Both the position numbers and the translations under genes were made by a program. This document shows positions 7,690 through 14,098 of a DNA stretch of 15,124 nt, one piece after another; the first letter of the stretch is position 1; each line of letters starts with the position of its first letter. Below the pieces are notes generated by a model. The model saw only the letters and a list, made by a program, of their open reading frames with translations, had not been told where the DNA came from and did no database searches. The DNA comes from Candidatus Hydrothermota bacterium (GTDB taxonomy: Bacteria; Hydrothermota; Hydrothermia; UBA1063): NCBI GenBank assembly GCA_003644895.1, contig QNDO01000013.1, forward strand, positions 1 to 15,124. The letters are read 5' to 3'.

Positions 7690-8203
7690 AGGACACCTCC
7701 TTTTCTTTTTTAAGGTTTAAAAATTTATTGGGCAGGATTGTATGTTTTCTGACCTCAATAACAAACAAACCATTTTCATCAAGGAGCTGTGCCACTCTCT
7801 TAAAAAGTGGATCAAAAACAGTCAAGGTATAAGGTGGATCTGCAAAAATAAAATGGAACTTTTCCTCCTTTTTAATTAAGTCATTTAAAACCCTTAGATA
7901 ATCACCCCTCAGAACCTTAACCTTATCTTTAAAGCCAAGGAATTCTGCATTATCTTTTATAACCATGAATCCTGCACGTGCTTTTTCTACAAAAATACAG
8001 AAACTGGCTCCTCTGGAGAGGGCTTCAAATCCAATGGCTCCCGAACCGGCGAATATTTCTAGAACAGTTTTGTCCTGTATCCATGTTCCAAGAGAATCAA
8101 AAAGTGAACGCTTTACAATCCCCTGTGTAGGCCTGATTCCTTTAGGCACTTTAATTTTTCCACCTTTTCTTTTTCCGCCTGTTATCGGGATACCTTTTTT
8201 CAT
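7646..8203 (-). CDS. rsmD: 16S rRNA (guanine-N2)-methyltransferase RsmD
   Basis: Methylates N2 of G966 in 16S rRNA (E. coli numbering) using S-adenosylmethionine, acting on assembling 30S particles. The 185 residues match the family. The N-terminal GGKRKGGKIKVP and RPTQGIVKRSLFDSL (24-38) are the RsmD signature. The SAM-binding loop is LEIFAGSGAIGFEALSRGA (48-66), and the catalytic motif IV is ADPPY (121-125). The ATG at 8203 is the first usable start after an in-frame TAG. No Shine-Dalgarno is visible, and a perfect TATAAT ends seven bases upstream of the ATG, so the message may be leaderless. The 3' end overlaps coaD by 44 bases. Confidence 0.95.
   Translation of the reverse strand: MKKGIPITGGKRKGGKIKVPKGIRPTQGIVKRSLFDSLGTWIQDKTVLEIFAGSGAIGFEALSRGASFCIFVEKARAGFMVIKDNAEFLGFKDKVKVLRGDYLRVLNDLIKKEEKFHFIFADPPYTLTVFDPLFKRVAQLLDENGLFVIEVRKHTILPNKFLNLKKEKEVSFGQSKLAYYSCIPG
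7690..7701 (-). promoter_or_regulatory. Ribosome binding site fixing the TTG start of coaD
   Basis: AGGAGG (minus strand, 7701-7696) is followed by a six-base spacer and TTG at 7689-7687. The site lies inside the rsmD coding sequence. It is the reason for choosing the non-ATG start. Confidence 0.75.
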
Positions 8204-8210
8204 CTTTAAA

Positions 8211-8239
8211 ATTATATTATCAGAGAATAATAATATCCA
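8211..8239 (-). promoter_or_regulatory. Putative leaderless promoter of rsmD-coaD
   Basis: Minus strand: TGGATA (8239-8234), 17 bases, TATAAT (8216-8211), then seven bases TTTAAAG and the ATG. The expected start site falls on or next to the A of the ATG. No ribosome site exists in the spacer. Confidence 0.55.
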
Positions 8240-8258
8240 CTAATTGAACCCATACTGA

Positions 8259-8279
8259 AAATAAAGACATTCTTTATTT
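8259..8279. repeat. AT-rich inverted repeat
   Basis: AAATAAAG (8259-8266) pairs with CTTTATTT (8272-8279) around a five-base loop. It is not followed by a clean T-run on either strand, so it is a weak terminator candidate at best. Such hairpins are not rare in AT-rich intergenic DNA. Confidence 0.35.
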
Positions 8280-8346
8280 ATGACTTTATTTTTTCTCTCA
8301 TGTTCTGAAATACCACCAAAACTCGAAAACCGGACTGAACTGTAGT

Positions 8347-8372
8347 GGAGGCATGTACAGATTTGAGCCTCC
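8347..8372. repeat. GC-rich inverted repeat, operator or terminator-like
   Basis: GGAGGC (8347-8352) and GCCTCC (8367-8372) flank a 14-base loop that itself contains the palindrome TGTACA (8354-8359). TTTT follows on the plus strand and CAAAAGG on the other side. It stands out from AT-rich surroundings. It could be a protein-binding site or a weak factor-independent terminator; the sequence does not decide. Confidence 0.4.
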
Positions 8373-8400
8373 TTTTGAAGAATTACGAATATCTTTTAAC

Positions 8401-8429
8401 TTTTCTCTTTAAGTATAGCACTTTATAAT
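8401..8429 (+). promoter_or_regulatory. Putative leaderless promoter of prfB-trm1
   Basis: A perfect TATAAT (8424-8429) lies 9 bases before the prfB ATG, with a poor -35 (TTTTCT, 8401-8406) at 17 bases. An in-frame TAA at 8430-8432 rules out an earlier start codon. The leader would be 0-4 bases, with no room for a ribosome site. Confidence 0.55.
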
Positions 8430-8438
8430 TAATACACT

Positions 8439-9518
8439 ATGTTCAAAGACCCGGAACTTGAAAAACTACATCAGAAGTTTGAAGATATTGTAAAATTTCT
8501 GAATCTTGAGAGGAAGAAAAAGAGAATTAAAGAACTTGAACAAGAACAACAGAGTCCTGATTTCTGGAACAATCCCGAAGAAACTCAGAAAAAAAGTCAA
8601 GAAGTATCTCATCTTAAAAAGGAAATAGAGGAAATAGAAAACATACATGATTATCTTAAATATTTAAAAGAACTGGAAGAATTAAAAGATGAAGACACAG
8701 AAATACTTGAAGAATTTGAGAAAGAAAAGAAAAGACTTCTCAAGCAGATAGAAGAATTGGAGGTTAAGGCTACCCTCAATTCTCCAGAAGACAAAAAGAA
8801 TGCTATCTTAACTATTCACCCAGGAGCTGGAGGAACTGAGTCTCAGGATTGGGCTCAAATGTTGTTGAGAATGTATATGAGATGGTTAGAACGCAAAGGT
8901 TTTAAATACAAAATCGTAAACTTACAACCGGGAGAAGAAGCAGGCATCAAAGATGCAACTGTTTTTGTAGAAGGTCCTTACGCTTATGGGCTTCTTAAAG
9001 CAGAGAGGGGAGTTCATAGACTGGTTAGAATATCACCCTTTGATGCTTCACGGAGAAGACATACCTCTTTTGCCTCTGTATTTGTCTACCCTGAAGTAGA
9101 AGATGTCGAAGTAGAAATCAAAGAAGATGAGTTGAAAATAGATACCTTCAGATCCTCCGGTCCAGGGGGGCAGCATATGCAAAAAAATGAAACTGCTGTG
9201 AGGATTACCCATATTCCCACAGGGATTGTGGTAACCTGCCAGTCTGAAAGATCCCAGCATCAAAATAAACTTACAGCCCTCAAGATCCTGAGAGCAAGAC
9301 TATATGAGTATTACAAGGAAAAAGAAAAAGAAAAACTAGGCGAAATTGAAAAAGAAAAGGATGAAATTGCGTGGGGGAGGCAAATAAGGTCTTATATTCT
9401 ACATCCCTATAAAATGGTTAAGGATCATCGTACGGGTTATGAAGTGGGTAACGCCGAAGCCGTGCTCGATGGAGAAATAGATGAGTTTATCAGAAGATAT
9501 CTTCTGAAATCCAGATAA
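8439..9518 (+). CDS. prfB: Peptide chain release factor 2
   Basis: Recognises UAA and UGA stop codons and triggers peptide release on the ribosome. The 359 residues are the usual length. An N-terminal coiled-coil domain 1 (about 1-110) is followed by HPGAGGTESQDWAQML. The RF2-specific stop-codon tripeptide Ser-Pro-Phe is at 199-201 in RISPFDASRRRHTSF, which distinguishes it from RF1 (PxT). The catalytic loop is SGPGGQ (240-245). It then reads HMQKNETAVRITH instead of the common HVN-[KR]-T-[DE]-[ST]-AVRITH, a real deviation just beside the methylated Gln. The reading frame is continuous through the position where many prfB genes carry an in-frame UGA, so the autoregulatory +1 frameshift is absent. 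The gene ends one base before the trm1 start. Confidence 0.97.
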   Translation: MFKDPELEKLHQKFEDIVKFLNLERKKKRIKELEQEQQSPDFWNNPEETQKKSQEVSHLKKEIEEIENIHDYLKYLKELEELKDEDTEILEEFEKEKKRLLKQIEELEVKATLNSPEDKKNAILTIHPGAGGTESQDWAQMLLRMYMRWLERKGFKYKIVNLQPGEEAGIKDATVFVEGPYAYGLLKAERGVHRLVRISPFDASRRRHTSFASVFVYPEVEDVEVEIKEDELKIDTFRSSGPGGQHMQKNETAVRITHIPTGIVVTCQSERSQHQNKLTALKILRARLYEYYKEKEKEKLGEIEKEKDEIAWGRQIRSYILHPYKMVKDHRTGYEVGNAEAVLDGEIDEFIRRYLLKSR

Positions 9519-10616
9519 ATGTACCTGTCTGAAGGTAGCATTCGATTATTCTTACCGGAAAAAGGATCTATATTCTACAATCCGAGGGCAAGGAGAGCCA
9601 GAGAACTTGGAATCGCTGCACTTAAGGTTATCTCGGAGAATAAAGCAGAAATAAATATACTTGATGTATTCTCGGGAAGTGGTATACGAGGCCTAAGATA
9701 TGCTAAGGAAGTCCCCGGAATTTCCTTGGTTGTTTTTAATGACTCTTCCTATGAAGCTATAAAAATCCTTCAGAGAAATATCGAGGAAAACTCATTAAAT
9801 ATCCCTTACAAAGTTTTCCAGGAAGAAGCCCGCACTCTTTTTTGTAGCTTACAAAGAGAAAGAATATTTTTTGATTTTATAGACTTAGATGCCTTTGGTT
9901 CTCCAGTTCTTTTCTTTGACCATGTATTCAGAGTTGCAAAAAGAGAAGAGGCATATATATACATCACAGCAACTGATACTGCCACCCTCTGTGGAATACG
10001 CAAAGAAGCAGCATTGAGGAATTATGCTGCTCTAACTGAAAATATCCCTTTTTGTCATGAGACAGGTGCCCGAATTGTAATAAGGGCTTTTCAAGATGCA
10101 TGTGGTCGTCAGGGATATTCTCCAACTCTTCTATTTACTTTTTTCGATGGAACAGGATTGAGAATACTTTTTAGAATCAAGAAATCAAAAATAGAATTTA
10201 AAAGAAACGGCCTCAATTTTATTGTTTTTGACCCTAAGACCAAAGAACGCCTGGTTGTATCTCATAAAGATATTTATAAAGTAAGGAAAAGAACACTTCT
10301 AATAGGTCCCCTTTACACCGGGAAATTGCATAATCAAGAATTTCTGACTCAGATGCTTAAATATATTAATGATAAATCAAAGAAACTCCTTAACATTTTT
10401 CTTGAGGAAAACTCACTGCCTCCTTTTTATTACAGTTATCCCAAACTCTGCAAAAAATTGAAGGTCTCAATGGTACCGTTAAAAGAAGTAATAATGAAAT
10501 TAAAGGAAGCTGGTTATAAGGCCTCTCGGACACATTTTTCACCGGATGGCTTCAAAACAGACGCCCCGGTAGATGTTATATTAAGGGTCATCTCTTCCTT
10601 AAATAATGATAAGTAA
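9519..10616 (+). CDS. trm1: tRNA (guanine-N2)-dimethyltransferase, Trm1 family
   Basis: Trm1 makes N2,N2-dimethylguanosine at G26 of tRNAs, and in Aquifex also modifies G27. It is nearly universal in archaea and eukaryotes and rare in bacteria. The 365 residues are close to archaeal Trm1 length. Clear marks are an N-terminal EGSIRLFLP followed by FYNPRARRARELG (19-31), the SAM loop DVFSGSGIRGLRYAKE (49-64), the catalytic segment DLDAFGSPVLFFD (122-134), then TATDTATLCG (150-159), ETGARIVI (181-188), and a C-terminal THFSPDGFKTDAP (338-350). The central region (about 210-290) keeps GPLYTGKLHN but contains none of the cysteines of the zinc-finger usual before it. The ATG follows the prfB TAA without a gap and has no strong ribosome site, which suggests coupling. 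The 3' end overlaps the convergent BatA-like gene by 29 bases. Confidence 0.92.
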   Translation: MYLSEGSIRLFLPEKGSIFYNPRARRARELGIAALKVISENKAEINILDVFSGSGIRGLRYAKEVPGISLVVFNDSSYEAIKILQRNIEENSLNIPYKVFQEEARTLFCSLQRERIFFDFIDLDAFGSPVLFFDHVFRVAKREEAYIYITATDTATLCGIRKEAALRNYAALTENIPFCHETGARIVIRAFQDACGRQGYSPTLLFTFFDGTGLRILFRIKKSKIEFKRNGLNFIVFDPKTKERLVVSHKDIYKVRKRTLLIGPLYTGKLHNQEFLTQMLKYINDKSKKLLNIFLEENSLPPFYYSYPKLCKKLKVSMVPLKEVIMKLKEAGYKASRTHFSPDGFKTDAPVDVILRVISSLNNDK

Positions 10617-12096
10617 GGAAAGATTCCAAAACAAAAATAATCAACACAAGGAACAAAACTCCCCTTCTCAACCTCAGGGTGTCTCTGTAAATCTTTTCAA
10701 CCTTTACAAAATGTGTTCCATCAAAATAGTTAATAAATTCTTCCGCGATTTTAGTATTGCATTCCACAGTATCGGGAAGAACGAGTAAAAGCTTACCTCT
10801 ATTTCTCAGCATTTTCCCGAATTCCTTGTACGCATTACTACTGTACTCTGTGGTAAAGAAGGCAGAGTCAAGTCCACTCATTATCTCTGAAAAAAGCAAA
10901 GCCCAAAAATCTGGTGAATACTGAAGTGTTGAATGCCTAGAAGAAGGAATAAATCCTACAAAAATTATTTTTTTATTGTCAAACATCGTTGGTTTTATAA
11001 GCCCGTATCCTTTATCATCGGATAACTCACCGTGTTTAAAAAGCACTGCATTCCTTACTTCCCAACCTTTATATCTAAACATGGTGGTATCTTTCATTTT
11101 CTCGATGCCGAAAGCTTGGAGCCAAGGGTAGGGCTTCTTTACAAAATAAACAATAACTCTATTGGTTGAATATAAAGGCACATTCTTGTCAATTACTACA
11201 AGAAGCCGAGAACCTGTCTCCTCTTTTACACCAAAAGCAGATTCGCAAAACTTCTCAACAAATCTATTTTTGCCAATTATCGAATAAGATATACTGGTTT
11301 CCAGTGGCAAAGTAAGCTCAATTATATTATCATAACGGAAATCATCTTCTGGCAGCAATTCCGCGAAAAGATTTAGTCTTTTGCCTGAGTCTGGTAAATC
11401 AAAATTAAAAGTTCTTGAACTACCATATTCTATTAATATAATTGTATCTTTGTAAATTGTACCATTTGCGTCCTTCAGTATAATCCTTTTTGAAGAATCA
11501 AGCATGTTATAATTCTTTATTTTAAGGAATAAATCCTTTGAAAAAATATACAGAAATATCTTTGAAAAGCCTGAATTGTGAACTAAGAGTGTATCCATAT
11601 AAAGTGCAGAGTTGATCCCTGTCAACTTTTTGAATCCAGTGTATTGAAAATCAGAAATCACAAAAACTTTACCTGATGATGGAATTACAGAAAAATCCGT
11701 CTTGCCGCCAATGTGAAATTCCCTTTTCAGTGCATTGGAAAAATAGTGTATCCGCCTTTCTCCGTATATCCTACTTACCATCTTTGATTTGTTTAAGAGT
11801 ATCTTTTCTCTCCCCTTAAGACTCAGTGAGGTGTCAATATAGATTTCGGAAAAATTATATTTGCCGGGCACAGGGGCTGATATAAAAATTATCGTGCCCA
11901 GTAGAAATAATATTCTTAATAATGTGATTAAAGATCTCTCTAAATTAAATTTTTTACGCCCCAGTTTCTCTTCTCTTACGAGAAAAACCCAAGATAGAAA
12001 AACTTTTTCAGGTTTTTTCCCTCTAATAAGATGTAATATTAAAGGTAATAAGGAGATAGGCAGGAGGTATAATAAACCAGGATACATGAACCCCAT
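10588..12096 (-). CDS. BatA-like membrane protein with degenerate vWA domain
   Basis: 502 residues. The N-terminus is a BatA-type region: membrane helices at about 5-24 and 55-74 around LILHLIRGKKPEKVFLSW. Next comes a short vWA-like segment with IDTSLSLKGR, where Asp88, Ser90 and Ser92 preserve the Asp-x-Ser-x-Ser pattern. FVISDFQYTG (around Asp149) is the second usual strand. A long beta-rich extracytoplasmic part follows, and a last membrane helix spans about 480-498, before YLRKR. Homologues sit beside DUF58 and MoxR genes and are thought to act in envelope maintenance or stress; their molecular job is not established. TAATG joins it to the DUF58 gene by a one-base overlap. An AGGAG site fits the ATG at 12096; Met4 is an alternative start. 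The 3' end overlaps trm1. Confidence 0.75.
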   Translation of the reverse strand: MGFMYPGLLYLLPISLLPLILHLIRGKKPEKVFLSWVFLVREEKLGRKKFNLERSLITLLRILFLLGTIIFISAPVPGKYNFSEIYIDTSLSLKGREKILLNKSKMVSRIYGERRIHYFSNALKREFHIGGKTDFSVIPSSGKVFVISDFQYTGFKKLTGINSALYMDTLLVHNSGFSKIFLYIFSKDLFLKIKNYNMLDSSKRIILKDANGTIYKDTIILIEYGSSRTFNFDLPDSGKRLNLFAELLPEDDFRYDNIIELTLPLETSISYSIIGKNRFVEKFCESAFGVKEETGSRLLVVIDKNVPLYSTNRVIVYFVKKPYPWLQAFGIEKMKDTTMFRYKGWEVRNAVLFKHGELSDDKGYGLIKPTMFDNKKIIFVGFIPSSRHSTLQYSPDFWALLFSEIMSGLDSAFFTTEYSSNAYKEFGKMLRNRGKLLLVLPDTVECNTKIAEEFINYFDGTHFVKVEKIYRDTLRLRRGVLFLVLIIFVLESFLTYHYLRKR

Positions 12097-12956
12097 TATC
12101 GTCTCCTAATAAAAAACCTTGTTATTTGACCCTCAAAACTATCTTCTACGAAAAATCTTTCAAACCTGATTCCTAACTTTTTAAATTGTTCATAAATGTC
12201 CATAAAATGAGAATTAATTATAGTTCTTAAATGGCTAAGGCTTTCTCTAGTAAGTGGCAACTCTCTCCCTGTCTCTAGATCCACTCCTATAATATCTCCC
12301 TGATACTTCAGAACAATTTCTTCATGGGAGATTATATGGAACACAATTAATTCATGATGTCTTGCCTTAAAATATTTTAAAGAGTTAATAATTTTATCTG
12401 CCTCATCTATCAAATCCGATATTATTATAATCAAACTTCTCTTGGATATTTTTCTGGACAATAGATCAAATGCTCTCAGAAAATCAGTTTTTCCGGATGG
12501 TTTAGTAGTAAGTGCCAGGTCCAAGATCCTTTTGATGTGTGCAGGTTTTCGTGAGGGAGAAACATAAAGACGTTCTTTATTATTAAATTGAAACAGCCCC
12601 ACATAATCCCCAGCAAAGTAAGCAATATATGTTAAAAGAGCAACAAGTTTCCCTGCAATCTCGTGTTTACCCTTGAATTCCATGGAATTTGAAATATCCT
12701 GCGAGATAAAAATCCTCACATTTGTTTCTTCTTCAAATTTTTTCACAAAAAAACGGTCACTTCTAGCATAAAGTTTCCAGTCTATCCATCTGGGGTCATC
12801 ACCTTTTTCATAAGGCCTATATTCTTTAAAATCTACAGAAAATCCATGAAAGGGACTGCGGTGTAAACCCTGGAGCAGGCCCTCCATTATCTTATCAATC
12901 TTAATTCGGTATTTTTTCAGAGTATCTAAAAGTTCTACTTCTTCCCTTTTTAACAT
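12096..12956 (-). CDS. DUF58 family vWA-domain protein
   Basis: 286 residues, the usual length for soluble DUF58 proteins. The DUF58 core is plain: FKEYRPYEKGDDPRWIDWKL (43-62), then SDRFFVKKFEEETN. A vWA fold follows with an intact metal-ion site: Asp87-Ile-Ser89-Asn-Ser91, Thr157 in SGKTDF, and Asp181 in ISDLID. DUF58 proteins usually partner with a MoxR-type AAA+ ATPase, and the complex is linked to envelope and periplasmic stress functions. No moxR is visible immediately upstream; the gene there is a regulator instead. The ATG at 12956 is the first start after an in-frame TGA, but it has no clear Shine-Dalgarno. The gap to the upstream gene is 32 bases. Confidence 0.92.
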   Translation of the reverse strand: MLKREEVELLDTLKKYRIKIDKIMEGLLQGLHRSPFHGFSVDFKEYRPYEKGDDPRWIDWKLYARSDRFFVKKFEEETNVRIFISQDISNSMEFKGKHEIAGKLVALLTYIAYFAGDYVGLFQFNNKERLYVSPSRKPAHIKRILDLALTTKPSGKTDFLRAFDLLSRKISKRSLIIIISDLIDEADKIINSLKYFKARHHELIVFHIISHEEIVLKYQGDIIGVDLETGRELPLTRESLSHLRTIINSHFMDIYEQFKKLGIRFERFFVEDSFEGQITRFFIRRR

Positions 12957-12988
12957 TTCTGAAAGTCAATTAAGGGCTAAATTGAGTA

Positions 12989-14098
12989 TCAAGCACTTTT
13001 GGCTTCTCTTTCCTTGAGTATCTGAAGGATGTTAGGGAGATACTTTTTAACGGCACCCCGTGCCTCAGATAATTTACCTTCATAGGTTATAAGGATAAAA
13101 ATAGCATAGCTCATGAATGGCAACGGTATCATAAGAATATGGTCATTCTGGTCTGTAATGGTTACTTCCAAAAGTTCATCCCTCTTTTCCTTCCCCTCTG
13201 TCACAATTTCCATGGCTTCTCCTACAGATTTTAATATAGCACCATAAAGGGTAGCAGAGGCATGGAAGGTTTTCCCCTCAAGTATAGTTTCTGTCTCGAT
13301 AGGCGCGCCTTCTTCATAATCGAATATCATTGCACCTATAAAGCCGGGAATTTCTTCTTTAAGGTTTTTTAGAATTTGCTTAAGGGTAAACTTAGGTATT
13401 TTAGTTCCAACTGCTTTCATCTCATCCTGTACCTTTGCTACATTCAAAAGAAGGAGATCCACAGGAGCGTCTATGGTCTTCTCGGGTTCTTCCTTTAAGG
13501 GTGCGACCTCAAAGATTCCATGTTCCCAGCCTACTATTTCAAGAAACGCATCTTCTCCTCTTTTTACCCCTGTCTTGGCATCTACAACTTCGCCATTTTT
13601 GAAAACTATCTCTCCTTCTTTGAAAGTCTTAACATCCCGTACATGCAAAATTAAATCTCTTCTCATCAGAGAAAAAGCTTGAATTAAATCGATAATATCG
13701 ACTCCTTCCAAACTTCCTTTGAATCCTTGGGCTTCTTTTTTCTCTCCTTTAGCAAAAATAGTCATAAGATCTTTTTTAATATCTCCACTTTTTCGTATAA
13801 AGCCATCGGCGCCTTTCTTTTTAACGGCCTTCTCAATGGTGCTCCCCTTCATACTTGTGTATACAATAACTTTTGAACCCGGAAGCATTTCCTTTGCGTA
13901 CACTAGCAAATCCACTCCATTTCTATCAGGCAGTAAAAGCTCCATTATGATGACATCGGGCTTAAAAAAATTAACATATTGTGCGGCTTCTTCGTATGTA
14001 CCAGCCCCAAATACCCGATAGCCGGCTTCTCTGAGCATATCTGCAACTTGATTTTGAAATTCACTATCAGGTTCCACCACAAGAATTTTTTCTCTCAT
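12989..14098 (-). CDS. Pseudo-receiver-PATAN(DUF4388)-Roadblock regulator
   Basis: 369 residues in three parts. An N-terminal response-regulator receiver (about 3-117) begins with KILVVEPDSEF. It keeps Thr81 (VIVYTS) and Lys103 (GFIRKSGD), but the phosphorylated Asp is replaced by Glu53 in IIMELLLPD; the codon is GAG at 13942-13940. The acidic pair is also altered (Glu9, Pro10, Asp11). A PATAN/DUF4388 domain (about 126-205) carries FKGSLEGVDIIDLIQ and FKNGEVVDA. A Roadblock/LC7-like domain (about 245-360) has GFIGAMIFDYEEGAPI and HILMIPLP; such domains often regulate small Ras-like GTPases of the MglA type. There is no DNA-binding or enzymatic output domain, so it probably works through protein contacts. 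The ATG overlaps the upstream stop as ATGA, and DUF58 follows after 32 bases. Confidence 0.85.
   Translation of the reverse strand: MREKILVVEPDSEFQNQVADMLREAGYRVFGAGTYEEAAQYVNFFKPDVIIMELLLPDRNGVDLLVYAKEMLPGSKVIVYTSMKGSTIEKAVKKKGADGFIRKSGDIKKDLMTIFAKGEKKEAQGFKGSLEGVDIIDLIQAFSLMRRDLILHVRDVKTFKEGEIVFKNGEVVDAKTGVKRGEDAFLEIVGWEHGIFEVAPLKEEPEKTIDAPVDLLLLNVAKVQDEMKAVGTKIPKFTLKQILKNLKEEIPGFIGAMIFDYEEGAPIETETILEGKTFHASATLYGAILKSVGEAMEIVTEGKEKRDELLEVTITDQNDHILMIPLPFMSYAIFILITYEGKLSEARGAVKKYLPNILQILKEREAKSA

Larger units (their letters stand above)
8204..8438. other. Divergent 235-base control region between rsmD and prfB
   Basis: This is the largest gap in the window. It holds the two outward promoters at its edges, an AT-rich 8-bp hairpin (8259-8279) and a GC-rich inverted repeat (8347-8372). 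Both inverted repeats lie between the promoters, hence upstream of both predicted transcripts. No convincing gene is seen. Confidence 0.5.

Noticed and set aside
7187..7720. 177-codon plus-strand frame across coaD
   Set aside because: It is a shadow of coaD on the opposite strand; the protein has no recognisable motif, whereas coaD is unmistakable.
8300..8356. 18-codon minus-strand frame (MPPLQFSPVFEFWWYFRT) with adjacent Trp codons before rsmD, resembling a trp leader peptide
   Set aside because: No tryptophan genes follow, the hairpin after it has no T-run, AGGAGG is 13 bases from the ATG, and the rsmD promoter lies further downstream.
8353..8412. 19-codon frame (MYRFEPPFEEL...) before prfB, on the plus strand, with GGAGG next to its ATG
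   Set aside because: Spacing from GGAGG to ATG is one base, too short for initiation. It lies upstream of the predicted prfB start site, and the GGAGG is explained by the inverted repeat.
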